A stretch of 15,817 nt of DNA from an uncultured Flavobacterium sp. (lineage in GTDB: Bacteria > Bacteroidota > Bacteroidia > Flavobacteriales > Flavobacteriaceae). The DNA lies in the NCBI GenBank assembly GCA_946479395.1, contig CAMLFV010000045.1:1-15817 (forward strand), written 5' to 3'. A program made the position numbers and the translations under genes. Below, piece after piece: positions 7,173 through 14,130 of this stretch. The first letter of the stretch is position 1. Each line of letters starts with the position of its first letter. The notes beneath the pieces were generated by a model. It searched no databases. It had not been told where the DNA came from and saw only the letters and a list, made by a program, of their open reading frames with translations.

Positions 7173-8105
7173 TTATCTTCTTCCGCCGCCGCCAGAACGC
7201 ATTCCACCGCCCATACTTCCGCCACCACGAGATCCTCCAAAACTTCCACCACTGTTCATTCTGGTGTTAGACGATGGTGTGTAGGTTGGTCTGTTCATGC
7301 TTCTATTCGTGTTTCTGTCCATACGCGTATTGGTATTGGTGCGTGTATTGGTGTTGAATCGGTTGTTTCTAATAGTTCGGTTATCGTCAAAAGAAGTTGT
7401 GCGGGTGTTACGCATCATTTGCTGATTGGTCGATATTCTGGTTAAAGACGAATTGGCTCTTGCAAAAGTTCTATTGGTAGCATTTAGGTTCCTGCTGCTG
7501 TTTAAAGACGACCCTCTTAAGCTGCGGGTATTATTGGCAACCATACGGTTTCCGTTAGCTGCAGCCATTTGGCGCGATGTTAACGAACGGTAACTGTTGC
7601 TTCTAGAAATGTTTCGGTAACCGTTGTAACCCCAACCCCAGCCGTAGTAAGGGTAACCCCAGCCGCCCCAGCCATAGTAAGGATAGCCCCAGCCACCCCA
7701 GCCGCCGCCCCAGCCCCAGCCAAAGCCGTAACCAAATCCCATGCCCCAGCCCCAATTATTCCAACCCCAATACGGGTAACCCCAGCCCCAGTTGTCATAA
7801 TTGTAAACTAATTGCGTTTCAGATGTAGTATCGCCCCAACCGCCGTTTTGTTGGTTGTAGTTTGATGTATAATTGTCAACATCGGTAAAATAAGCATCTG
7901 TTTCTTCTGCTTTCTCCTTGAAGTATTCCTGATAGTAAGCGCCATTTTCATGTGTATCCTCTACAACAATCTTGCTGTTGTTGTAAATTCCGTCAACATC
8001 GTAAGGCTTTTGGTTCAAGCTCGAACAAGCAGTAAGAAGCAATCCCGAAGATGTTACAAGGCAAAAACGTATTAAATTCGATCTCTTAAAGATATTAGGT
8101 AGCAT
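7173..8105 (-). CDS. Gly/Trp/Tyr-rich lipoprotein (sometimes labelled vitellogenin-like)
   Basis: A 310-residue protein with a lipoprotein signal: a basic start (FKRSNLIRF), a hydrophobic core and lipobox LTAC with C27. Residues 105-163 are a striking low-complexity block of W, G and Y, including GWGGWGYPYY twice in tandem (30-bp DNA repeat at 7641-7700). The C-terminal half is rich in N, R, S and T, with many NTR/TNTR units, and ends in a glycine/arginine tail (GGGMRSGGGGRR). No enzymatic domain is visible. From memory, a similar protein is found next to FadL-type barrels in other flavobacteria, which suggests a joint envelope role, but the function is unknown. The residues after C27 (SSLNQK) show no obvious acidic lipoprotein-export signal, so it may face the periplasm. 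The GC-rich stretch reflects codons for G, W and P, not evident transfer. Confidence 0.8.
   Translation of the reverse strand: MLPNIFKRSNLIRFCLVTSSGLLLTACSSLNQKPYDVDGIYNNSKIVVEDTHENGAYYQEYFKEKAEETDAYFTDVDNYTSNYNQQNGGWGDTTSETQLVYNYDNWGWGYPYWGWNNWGWGMGFGYGFGWGWGGGWGGWGYPYYGWGGWGYPYYGWGWGYNGYRNISRSNSYRSLTSRQMAAANGNRMVANNTRSLRGSSLNSSRNLNATNRTFARANSSLTRISTNQQMMRNTRTTSFDDNRTIRNNRFNTNTRTNTNTRMDRNTNRSMNRPTYTPSSNTRMNSGGSFGGSRGGGSMGGGMRSGGGGRR
7641..7700. repeat. 30-bp tandem repeat, two copies, inside the lipoprotein gene
   Basis: Units 7641-7670 and 7671-7700 differ at four positions. They encode two copies of a ten-residue Gly/Trp/Tyr/Pro unit (GWGGWGYPYY) on the minus strand. Partial further units flank them. 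The period is a multiple of three, so copy-number change would keep the frame. Confidence 0.85.
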
Positions 8106-8122
8106 ATTTAAAGTTTTTATTG

Positions 8123-8150
8123 TTGAACATTACAAATTTAAGTAGATTTG
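8123..8150 (+). promoter_or_regulatory. Candidate proS promoter (TTG - 17 nt - TAGATTTG)
   Basis: TTG at 8123-8125, a 17-base spacer and TAGATTTG at 8143-8150 match the flavobacterial -33/-7 arrangement exactly. Transcription would begin near 8157, leaving a leader of about 48 bases before the proS ATG at 8205. Confidence 0.6.
8133..8140 (-). promoter_or_regulatory. Candidate -7 box for the lipoprotein/FadL operon
   Basis: The minus strand reads TAAATTTG, an exact TAnnTTTG match, 27 bases before the ATG at 8105. No convincing -33 TTG was found. It sits two bases from the oppositely directed proS box, so the two promoters overlap. Confidence 0.45.
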
Positions 8151-8204
8151 TACCAAATAATTTGTTAATATTATCTAATCAAAATATATACCAATATACT
8201 AAAA

Positions 8205-9683
8205 ATGAGTAAGAATATTACTACAAGAGCAGAAGATTATTCAAAATGGTATAACGAACTGGTTGTAAAAGCCGATTTGGCAGAGAATTCAGGAGTTCGT
8301 GGCTGTATGGTTATTAAGCCTTACGGATACGCCATTTGGGAAAAATTACAAGGAGAATTAGACCGTCGTTTCAAAGAAACAGGTCACAGCAATGCGTATT
8401 TCCCCTTGTTTGTGCCGAAAAGTTTGTTCGAAGCTGAAGAAAAAAATGCCGAAGGTTTTGCAAAAGAATGTGCAATTGTAACACATTACCGTTTAAAGAA
8501 CGATCCGGATAATCCTGGGAAATTAATGGTGGATCCAGATGCAAAATTGGAAGAAGAATTAATTGTTCGTCCAACATCCGAAGCAATTATTTGGAGTACC
8601 TATAAAGGTTGGATTCAATCATACCGTGATTTACCAATTTTAATCAATCAATGGGCTAATGTGGTACGTTGGGAAATGCGTACCCGTTTGTTTTTGCGTA
8701 CTGCCGAGTTTTTATGGCAGGAAGGACACACAGCACACGCAACCAAAGAAGAGGCAATTGCAGAAACAAAACAAATGCAGGATGTGTATGTTGATGTGGT
8801 TGAAAACATTATGGGGATACCTGTTATTAAAGGATATAAAACCGAAACCGAGCGTTTTGCTGGTGCCGATGATACCTATACTATTGAAGCATTGATGCAA
8901 GATGGTAAAGCGTTGCAGGCAGGAACATCGCACTTTTTAGGTCAGAATTTTGCCAAGGCATTCGATGTGAAATTTACTAATAAAGAAGGTAAACAAGAAT
9001 ATGTTTGGGCAACTTCATGGGGTGTTTCAACCCGATTAATGGGTGCTTTAATTATGACGCATTCTGATGATAACGGATTAGTACTTCCTCCAAAATTAGC
9101 TCCGATTCAAGTGGTGATTGTTCCAATTTATAAAAACGAAGAGCAGTTACAGCAAATAGGCGATAAAGCAGATGAATTGATTGCTGAATTTAAAAAGAAA
9201 GGAATTTCTGTAAAATACGACGATCGTGATACACAGAAACCTGGTTTTAAATTTGCAGAATGGGAATTAAAAGGTGTGCCGGTGCGCATTGCCATTGGTC
9301 CGAAAGATTTAGAAAACGGAACATTTGAAGTTGCCCGTCGCGATTTATTATCGAAAGAAGTAGTTGCAGAAGGCGTTGTGATTGATCATATTGAAAATTT
9401 ACTGAACGATATTCAGGAAAATTTATTCACCAAAGCAATTAACCACCGAGCAGAACATACTACCGAAGTAAACTCGTTCGAAGAATTTAAGGAAGTTTTG
9501 GAAACCAAAGGAGGATTTATATTGGCACATTGGGATGGAACTCCGGAAACCGAAGAAAAAATTAAAGACTTAACAAAAGCAACCATTCGCTGTATTCCTA
9601 TGGATCAGCCAGATGAAGAAGGTGTTTGTGTACTTACAGGCAAACCTTCAACCAAAAGAGTAATGTTTGCAAAAGCATATTAA
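8205..9683 (+). CDS. proS: Prolyl-tRNA synthetase (type 3, archaeal/eukaryotic-like)
   Basis: A 492-residue class II aminoacyl-tRNA synthetase that charges tRNA-Pro. Visible class II elements are [17 protein letters not shown] (33-49, motif 1 region), VRPTSE (121-126), RWE (155-157) with [16 protein letters not shown] (163-178, motif 2), [10 protein letters not shown] (240-249) and [20 protein letters not shown] (272-291, motif 3). These are followed by the anticodon-binding domain from about 300. The absence of an editing insertion between motifs 2 and 3 and the extra C-terminal domain ending in tyrosine (FAKAY) define the type-3 form found in Bacteroidota, some other bacteria, archaea and eukaryotes. 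The length fits the family. It is transcribed divergently from the lipoprotein operon and converges with aroQ on a shared terminator. Confidence 0.97.
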   Translation: MSKNITTRAEDYSKWYNELVVKADLAENSGVRGCMVIKPYGYAIWEKLQGELDRRFKETGHSNAYFPLFVPKSLFEAEEKNAEGFAKECAIVTHYRLKNDPDNPGKLMVDPDAKLEEELIVRPTSEAIIWSTYKGWIQSYRDLPILINQWANVVRWEMRTRLFLRTAEFLWQEGHTAHATKEEAIAETKQMQDVYVDVVENIMGIPVIKGYKTETERFAGADDTYTIEALMQDGKALQAGTSHFLGQNFAKAFDVKFTNKEGKQEYVWATSWGVSTRLMGALIMTHSDDNGLVLPPKLAPIQVVIVPIYKNEEQLQQIGDKADELIAEFKKKGISVKYDDRDTQKPGFKFAEWELKGVPVRIAIGPKDLENGTFEVARRDLLSKEVVAEGVVIDHIENLLNDIQENLFTKAINHRAEHTTEVNSFEEFKEVLETKGGFILAHWDGTPETEEKIKDLTKATIRCIPMDQPDEEGVCVLTGKPSTKRVMFAKAY

Positions 9684-9689
9684 AATATA

Positions 9690-9719
9690 AAATGCCGTTC
9701 GTAAGAGCGGCATTTTTTT
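9690..9719 (+). terminator. Terminator between convergent proS and aroQ
   Basis: An 11-bp stem with one G-T pair (9690-9700 with 9705-9715) and loop GTAA, followed on the plus strand by a T-run. It ends proS. The minus strand after the hairpin is also T-rich (TATATTTTAATA), so it may work weakly for aroQ too. The plus-strand T-run overlaps the aroQ stop codon at 9718-9720. Confidence 0.88.
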
Positions 9720-10131
9720 ATAAAAAAGATTGTAAAGCCAGTTTGTACGATTGCAAACCAAAACCACCGATTGTTCCTTTTGCAACAGGCGAAATATAAG
9801 ATCGATGTCTAAAATCTTCTCTTTTAAATACATTACTTATATGTACTTCTATAACAGGTGTTTCAATAGCACTAATAGCATCTGCAATAGCAATAGAAGT
9901 ATGAGTATATGCTCCAGCATTTAAAATAATACCGTCAAAATCAAATCCTAATTCGTGAATTTTATCGATAATAGCACCTTCATGATTACTTTGAAAGTAA
10001 ATCAGATCGATCGTTTTAAATTCCTTTTGTAATGATTTAAAATACGCTTCAAAAGTTTCATTACCGTAAACTTCGGGTTCTCTTTTTCCTAATAAATTTA
10101 GGTTTGGTCCGTTTATAATGGCTATTTTCAT
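9718..10131 (-). CDS. aroQ: Type II 3-dehydroquinate dehydratase
   Basis: A 137-residue enzyme converting 3-dehydroquinate to 3-dehydroshikimate, step three of the shikimate pathway. The start is set at the ATG at 10131: the frame extends two codons further to a TTG, but family members begin with MKIAIINGPNLNLLGKREP, as here. Catalytic and substrate residues are in place: R17 and Y22 (GKREPEVYG), N71 and H77 (LNAGAYTHTS), H97 (EVHISN) and R108 (REDFRHRS). The C-terminal GTIGGFGLQSYKLAL is also typical. Type II enzymes are dodecamers of roughly 140-150 residues, so the length is normal. It converges with proS. In several flavobacteria I recall aroQ lying directly beside xerD; here three beta-barrel genes lie between them. 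Confidence 0.96.
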   Translation of the reverse strand: MKIAIINGPNLNLLGKREPEVYGNETFEAYFKSLQKEFKTIDLIYFQSNHEGAIIDKIHELGFDFDGIILNAGAYTHTSIAIADAISAIETPVIEVHISNVFKREDFRHRSYISPVAKGTIGGFGLQSYKLALQSFL

Positions 10132-10280
10132 TAGCAAACTGATATATTATTCCCGTAAAAGTATCAAAAAAATATTAATGGTTGCAATGGTAGGTTTTAT
10201 TTTAATTTATTGTTTTATAAAGGTTTGATGTATAATTCATTGAAATTATCAACAATTGATTTCTTTAAGAAATTAACATC

Positions 10281-10307
10281 ATTGTTTTAAAAAATTGTTA
10301 AAACAAT
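10281..10307. promoter_or_regulatory. 10-bp inverted repeat upstream of the first OMP gene
   Basis: ATTGTTTTAA at 10281-10290 and TTAAAACAAT at 10298-10307 are perfect inverted repeats with a 7-base spacer. The centre lies about 37 bases upstream of the TAAATTTG box at 10331. No T-run follows, so it looks more like a regulator-binding site than a terminator. The binding factor is unknown. Confidence 0.4.
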
Positions 10308-10330
10308 AGGTCTGTAAATTATTGATTTCG

Positions 10331-10338
10331 TAAATTTG
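10331..10338 (+). promoter_or_regulatory. Candidate -7 promoter box for the OMP gene at 10359
   Basis: TAAATTTG matches the Bacteroidota TAnnTTTG element exactly and ends 20 bases before the ATG at 10359. No TTG lies at the usual -33 distance; an activator bound at the upstream inverted repeat could compensate. Confidence 0.55.
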
Positions 10339-10358
10339 CTCTATAAAAAATAAAAGAA

Positions 10359-11012
10359 ATGAAAAAGATTTTATTATCATTAGCTGTGTTGGCAACGGGA
10401 GTAGCTGCACAAGCACAAGAAGATTCATTTGCCTTTAAACAAGGTGATATTCTATTAGAAGGTAGTTTACAAGCGAACACACAAGATGACAGAGCGGAAA
10501 CTATAAGAAGATCTAACTTTAACTTTACACCAAAAGCAGGTTATTTTGTAACAGATAAATTTGCTGTAGGTTTAGGTTTAAACATTGGTGCTTCTAATGT
10601 AGAAGACTATAATGATGTGAATAGTAATTATGAGGAAGAAAAATTTAGCACGGTAGGTTTTGAAATATTTGGTCGTTACTACATTGCAGACATGAAAAGA
10701 TTTCAACCTTATGCTGAGTTAGGAATTGGTTACGATTCATCTAAAAGAGAAACAATTATTGTTGAAGAAGGTGTAACAGTTAATAGAGAATTACCAAAAT
10801 ACAACGATTTTGGTGTTAATGCAACGTTAGGTTTTAATTATTTTGTAACTCCTAAAATAGCAGTAAACTTTGCTTTAAGTAACTTAATAGGCTTTAATTC
10901 AGGTAAATCTGATGCGCCTAATTCAAAAGCTACAACCGATTTTTATGCTAATATCAACAACTTTAATAACTTTTTTGATACAGCAACATTCGGTTTAACA
11001 TTTAAATTGTAA
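10359..11012 (+). CDS. Small outer-membrane beta-barrel protein
   Basis: A 217-residue exported protein. The signal peptide is MKKILLSLAVLATGVAAQA (cleavage about residue 20). The mature chain alternates beta strands and polar loops: NFTPKAGYFVTDKFAVGLGLNIGAS, TVGFEIFGRYYIADMKRFQPYAELGIGYDSS, FGVNATLGFNYFVTPKIAVNFALSNLIG. It ends TFGLTFKL, an aromatic C-terminal strand suitable for BAM insertion. The layout is that of the OmpW/OMP_b-brl group of eight-stranded barrels; no ligand or enzymatic motif is visible. It is the first of three consecutive plus-strand barrel genes and is closed by its own terminator. The inverted repeat and -7 box upstream suggest separate regulation. Confidence 0.82.
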   Translation: MKKILLSLAVLATGVAAQAQEDSFAFKQGDILLEGSLQANTQDDRAETIRRSNFNFTPKAGYFVTDKFAVGLGLNIGASNVEDYNDVNSNYEEEKFSTVGFEIFGRYYIADMKRFQPYAELGIGYDSSKRETIIVEEGVTVNRELPKYNDFGVNATLGFNYFVTPKIAVNFALSNLIGFNSGKSDAPNSKATTDFYANINNFNNFFDTATFGLTFKL

Positions 11013-11041
11013 TAAATTTAAAAGAATTTTAATAAAAATTT

Positions 11042-11072
11042 AAGAGCCTTTCATTTTTGAAAGGCTTTTTTT
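11042..11072 (+). terminator. Rho-independent terminator after the first OMP gene
   Basis: AGCCTTTCA (11045-11053) pairs with TGAAAGGCT (11058-11066) across a TTTT loop. The stem extends to about 12 bp and runs into a T-rich tail. It lies 30 bases past the stop at 11012. Confidence 0.9.
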
Positions 11073-11110
11073 ATATCTTTAAGGCTTAAAATATTTTTAA
11101 AGCTGAACTA

Positions 11111-11914
11111 ATGAAGAAAATATTACTGTCAATCGCTTTTTTAGGGTTGTTAACAACAAATAGTTTCGCACAACGCAATCATAGAAATCTAATAGAAACC
11201 GGAATTAAGGTTGGTGGAAACATGTCTAGATTAACAGGCGGTAACACTCAAGATTTTAAACCGGGAGTGCAGATTGGCGGAACAATTGAAGTTCCTCTGT
11301 CATTCTATAAAAAATTTGCTGTTCAGGCAGAACTTCAATATTCCGTTCAAGGATATAAAGGTGCCGAATATGACCAGTTAGATATCGTAACAGGAAAAGC
11401 AATAGAAACTAAGAAATTAGAAGATGTTACAATGCATTACATGTATTTGCCAATTACCTTTAAGTATTATGCAAGTAAGAATTTTTCTATTGAATTCGGG
11501 GGACAAGTAGGTTATATGTTAGATGCAAAAGGACAGTTTGATGCTAATAAATACAACACGGCTCGTGAATACTTATACCTTACAGATCCACGTTATACAG
11601 CTTCATTTTCACAATTAGACCAAGCTTTGTTTGAAGCAGGTTACCGCAGTAAAGATCCTGACGATTTTTATGAAAAATTAGATTACGGTATTACCGGTGG
11701 TTTCACATACTACATGCAAAGCGGGGTATTTTTAAATTTCCGTTATTACATGGGGTTACAAGACGTTTATAAAAAGGATAATGATTACCGTAAATTTACC
11801 ATTCCTGATGCTGGTGAAGAATTACAGCGCGAAATAGATTATATGAACAACAACTTAAAATTTGCACCAATGACTAACACATCGGTACAACTTTCTGTAG
11901 GTTACAAATTCTAA
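11111..11914 (+). CDS. Outer-membrane beta-barrel protein, PorT-like/porin family
   Basis: A 267-residue exported barrel. The signal peptide is MKKILLSIAFLGLLTTNSFA (about 20 residues). It has the pattern of the Bacteroidota OMP_b-brl_2 (PorT-like) family: an opening strand ETGIKVGGNMSRLTG, then FKPGVQIGGTIEVPLSF, KFAVQAELQYSVQGYKG, MHYMYLPITFKYYASKNFSIEFGGQVGYML, a long polar loop (about 150-195), YGITGGFTYYMQSGVFLNFRYYMGL, and the C-terminal strand SVQLSVGYKF. The next gene is a clear paralogue, sharing the order of strands and the YLPITFKYY-type element; this protein is longer mainly through the loop. Both probably arose by tandem duplication. Function is unknown; the family includes general envelope proteins and one T9SS component, and nothing here points to secretion. 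No strong promoter box was found in the 40 bases after the preceding terminator. Confidence 0.85.
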   Translation: MKKILLSIAFLGLLTTNSFAQRNHRNLIETGIKVGGNMSRLTGGNTQDFKPGVQIGGTIEVPLSFYKKFAVQAELQYSVQGYKGAEYDQLDIVTGKAIETKKLEDVTMHYMYLPITFKYYASKNFSIEFGGQVGYMLDAKGQFDANKYNTAREYLYLTDPRYTASFSQLDQALFEAGYRSKDPDDFYEKLDYGITGGFTYYMQSGVFLNFRYYMGLQDVYKKDNDYRKFTIPDAGEELQREIDYMNNNLKFAPMTNTSVQLSVGYKF

Positions 11915-11915
11915 T

Positions 11916-11932
11916 TTGGCACGCTTTTGGTA
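11916..11932 (+). promoter_or_regulatory. Sigma-54-like -24/-12 promoter site
   Basis: TTGGCACGCTTTTGGTA begins one base after the preceding stop codon. Its first eight bases equal the -24 part of the RpoN consensus (TTGGCACG). The -12 part has GT where GC is standard, at the correct 10-base distance from the GG. A start near 11941 would leave about 18 bases before the ATG at 11959. Confidence 0.5.
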
Positions 11933-11958
11933 TGATACTTTTTAAAAATAGAAGTATT

Positions 11959-12558
11959 ATGAAAAAAGTAATTTTAGCAGCATTTGTGTTGGGCTCAACA
12001 ACAATTGCATTTGCACAGCAACAAGTAAAATTTGGTCCGAAAGCAGGGGTGAACTTTGCTAATTTATCGGGAGTTGACAACGCCGAAATGAAAACGGGTT
12101 TTCATGTGGGTGCGGTTGCAGAAATTAAGTTTAACGAAAAATTTTCAATTCAGCCCGAAGTTGTTTATTCGGCACAGGGAGCAAAAAATACAGCCACAGT
12201 ACCTGTTTTAGGTGAGGTGAAGTCAACTTGGAATAACGATTACATCAACATTCCTATTATGGCAAAGTATTATATTGTTGATGGTTTTTCTGTCGAAGCT
12301 GGACCACAACTTGGTTTTTTAGTGAAATCTGAAGCAAAGATTGAAAACGGAAACAGCTCGGTAAAAGATGATACCAAAGATGACTTTAAATCTACCGATT
12401 TTGGTTTAGGATTTGGTTTGGCATACGATTTACCTGTTGGTATGTTTGTAAATGCACGCTACAATTTGGGATTGTCTGATATCAGAAACAACACCAGTTC
12501 AGGCGATGCTATTAAAAATAACGTGATACAAGTTGGTATCGGTTATAAATTTGATTAG
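11959..12558 (+). CDS. Outer-membrane beta-barrel protein, PorT-like/porin family
   Basis: A 199-residue exported barrel. An earlier in-frame ATG at 11932 exists, but I start at 11959 because the signal peptide MKKVILAAFVLGSTTIAFA begins there and 11932 lies inside the likely -12 promoter element. The mature part follows the OMP_b-brl_2 pattern: VKFGPKAGVNFANLSG, MKTGFHVGAVAEIKFNEKF, IQPEVVYSAQGAKN, YINIPIMAKYYIVDGFSVEAGPQLGFLV, GLGFGLAYDLPVGMFVNARYNLGLSD, and the final strand VIQVGIGYKFD. The last residue is aspartate after KF, slightly unusual for a BAM substrate. It is a shorter paralogue of the gene immediately upstream. Its own sigma-54-like promoter in the 44-base gap implies control distinct from its neighbour. 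Confidence 0.87.
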   Translation: MKKVILAAFVLGSTTIAFAQQQVKFGPKAGVNFANLSGVDNAEMKTGFHVGAVAEIKFNEKFSIQPEVVYSAQGAKNTATVPVLGEVKSTWNNDYINIPIMAKYYIVDGFSVEAGPQLGFLVKSEAKIENGNSSVKDDTKDDFKSTDFGLGFGLAYDLPVGMFVNARYNLGLSDIRNNTSSGDAIKNNVIQVGIGYKFD

Positions 12559-12580
12559 TAATTTAGAATATAGTATTTTT

Positions 12581-12606
12581 AAACCACCATTAAATGGTGG
12601 TTTTTT
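12581..12606 (+). terminator. Rho-independent terminator directly abutting xerD
   Basis: AAACCACCAT (12581-12590) pairs with ATGGTGGTTT (12594-12603) across a 3-base loop, followed by a T-run to 12606. The next base is the A of the xerD ATG. It ends the OMP gene and also occupies the whole xerD ribosome-binding region. Confidence 0.9.
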
Positions 12607-13494
12607 ATGGATAATTATATTGAACAGTTTACCTATTATTTAAAGTTAGAACGCGGCGTAGCAGAAAATACGTTGGTAAATTATCTGTACGATTTGGAAA
12701 AGCTGCAACAGTTTTTGGGAACAGATGTGGATTTTATACATGTAGAAGAAAGCGATGTAAGAAATTTCATCTATTTCATTGCAGATTTTCTTGCACCATC
12801 TACTCAAGCACGTATTCTTTCTAGTTTAAATCATTTCTATAATTTTTTAATCCTACAAAATGTAATAGAAAATAATCCGGTTACATTTATAGAATTACCC
12901 CGCCAAACTCGAAAATTGCCCGTGGTTCTTTCGGTTGATGAAATTGACTTGTTGCAAAGTTCAATAAATTTTGATAAAGAGGAAGGTATTAGGAACGATG
13001 CCATCATAGAAACAATGTATTCTTGCGGTCTGCGTGTATCTGAAGTTATTGGTTTAAAATTGTCTGATTTATATTTTGACGAAGGTTTTATAAAGGTTCT
13101 GGGGAAAGGATCCAAACAGCGTTTTGTTCCAATTGCATCTTCTGCTGTGAAAAAAATCAACAATTATATAAAAGAAAGTCGTTCAAAATTGAAAGCTAAA
13201 TCTGAAGCCGAAGACATATTGTTTTTGAACCGACGTGGTGCACAACTAACCCGGGCAATGATTTTTACCATATTAAAAGATCTTACCAAAATTTCCGGAC
13301 TTACCAAAAATGTTAGTCCACACACATTACGCCATTCATTTGCTACACATCTGCTTGAAAACGGAGCCGATCTGCGTTCCATTCAACTGATGTTGGGGCA
13401 CGAATCTATCACAACCACTGAAGTGTATCTGCATTTAGATAAACAAAAATTAAAACAAGAAGTAGAAAAATTCCACCCTTGGAACAATAAATAA
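12607..13494 (+). CDS. xerD: Site-specific tyrosine recombinase XerD
   Basis: A 295-residue tyrosine recombinase that, with XerC where present, resolves chromosome dimers at dif. The N-terminal SAM-like core-binding domain spans about 1-85 (YIEQFTYYLKLERGVAENTL). The catalytic domain holds every expected residue: R143 (CGLRVSEVIGL), K167 (LGKGSKQR), H239 and R242 (SPHTLRHSFATHLL), H265 (LMLGHESITTT) and the nucleophile Y274 (EVYLHLD). Length and the PWN-type C-terminus (KFHPWNNK) fit chromosomal XerD rather than a phage integrase. The start agrees with family N-termini, and the sequence just upstream is the preceding terminator, so translation probably uses readthrough mRNA or a leaderless transcript. 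No attachment site or integrated element was noticed nearby. Confidence 0.95.
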   Translation: MDNYIEQFTYYLKLERGVAENTLVNYLYDLEKLQQFLGTDVDFIHVEESDVRNFIYFIADFLAPSTQARILSSLNHFYNFLILQNVIENNPVTFIELPRQTRKLPVVLSVDEIDLLQSSINFDKEEGIRNDAIIETMYSCGLRVSEVIGLKLSDLYFDEGFIKVLGKGSKQRFVPIASSAVKKINNYIKESRSKLKAKSEAEDILFLNRRGAQLTRAMIFTILKDLTKISGLTKNVSPHTLRHSFATHLLENGADLRSIQLMLGHESITTTEVYLHLDKQKLKQEVEKFHPWNNK

Positions 13495-13524
13495 CTTTTG
13501 AGATATTTAGTTTTTAGACATAAT

Positions 13525-13570
13525 CGTCAGTTCGAGTAAAAATCTGAAAGATTTTGTATCGAGAACTTTT
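13525..13570. repeat. REP-like palindromic repeat, copy 1 (xerD-lrp gap)
   Basis: Arms TTCGAGTA (13531-13538) and GTATCGAGAA (13556-13565) enclose a second small hairpin (AAAATCT, GAA, AGATTTT). GTCAGTTC and GAACTTTT extend the ends. The arms are identical to those of the copy at 15699-15732, but the interior differs. Between convergent xerD and the Lrp gene it could also act as a weak terminator, since Ts follow on the plus strand and a T-run follows the inner hairpin on the minus strand. Confidence 0.65.
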
Positions 13571-13634
13571 TAATAATAGAAAATATTTGTTTTCTATACA
13601 ATATATAATCATCAATAAATTCACGGTAAATAGT

Positions 13635-14096
13635 CTATAAAATATGATACGTTTTCGTGTTTTTAACCTCTTTAATCACAAACATACTGTGCGTACTTTG
13701 AACTTCTTCCATCGTAGTAAGTTTCGATAACATAAACTCGCGGTAAGCTTCCATATCCTGTACACCAATCTTTAAAATATAATCGTATTCGCCGCTTACG
13801 TGAAAACATTCCAACACTTCTCGAATCTGATCTACCTTCTTTTCAAAACGTAAAATAGCGTCTTTAGAATGAGATTTTATCTTAACGTGCGCAATTGCCA
13901 TAAAGCTTCTGTTGATCTTTTCCTTATTAATTATAGCAACATAATCGGTTATAATATTTTGCTTCTCTAACTTTTTTATACGTTCGTATACGGCTGTTGT
14001 AGAAAGATCTAACTGGTCGGCAAGCTCTTTTGTGGTTTGTTTACAGTTTTGCTGCAACATTTCTATAAGCTTATAGTCGGTTGTATCTAATTTCAT
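13635..14096 (-). CDS. Lrp/AsnC-family transcriptional regulator
   Basis: A 153-residue regulator of normal family length. The N-terminal winged helix-turn-helix spans about residues 5-60 (DTTDYKLIEMLQQNCKQTT, then KELADQLDLSTTAVYERIKKLE). The C-terminal RAM/AsnC effector domain spans about 65-140, with the typical AIAHVKIKS, VLECFHVSGEYDYILKIGV and LSKLTTMEEVQSTHSMFV strands. Family members form octamers or dimers that bind DNA and respond to amino acids. It is transcribed away from a PLP-dependent sulfur-amino-acid enzyme at 14250 with a 153-base shared regulatory region, so that enzyme is its most likely target. A palindrome next to its own -7 box suggests autoregulation. The effector amino acid cannot be read from the sequence. 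Confidence 0.93.
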   Translation of the reverse strand: MKLDTTDYKLIEMLQQNCKQTTKELADQLDLSTTAVYERIKKLEKQNIITDYVAIINKEKINRSFMAIAHVKIKSHSKDAILRFEKKVDQIREVLECFHVSGEYDYILKIGVQDMEAYREFMLSKLTTMEEVQSTHSMFVIKEVKNTKTYHIL

Positions 14097-14130
14097 GCTT
14101 TTGTTTTTTAAGTGATATTTTAAATTATTA

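Noticed and set aside
7580..7798. Minus-strand open frame rich in Gly, Ala and Val overlapping the lipoprotein gene
   Set aside because: It is an alternative frame of the Trp/Gly-repeat coding DNA; its low complexity comes from the repeat and it has no start context of its own.
8712..8933. Cysteine/histidine-rich minus-strand frame inside proS
   Set aside because: It lies wholly within the strongly conserved proS coding sequence and is an antisense shadow.
11092..11099. TATTTTTA as a -7 box for the gene at 11111
   Set aside because: It would start transcription only a few bases before the ATG and misses the final G; the alternative TATCTTTA at 11074-11081 has no suitable -33 either.
12607..13494. 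Phage or integrative-element integrase
   Set aside because: Length, the conserved N-terminal domain and the C-terminal PWN fit chromosomal XerD; no tRNA, attachment repeats or phage genes are near.
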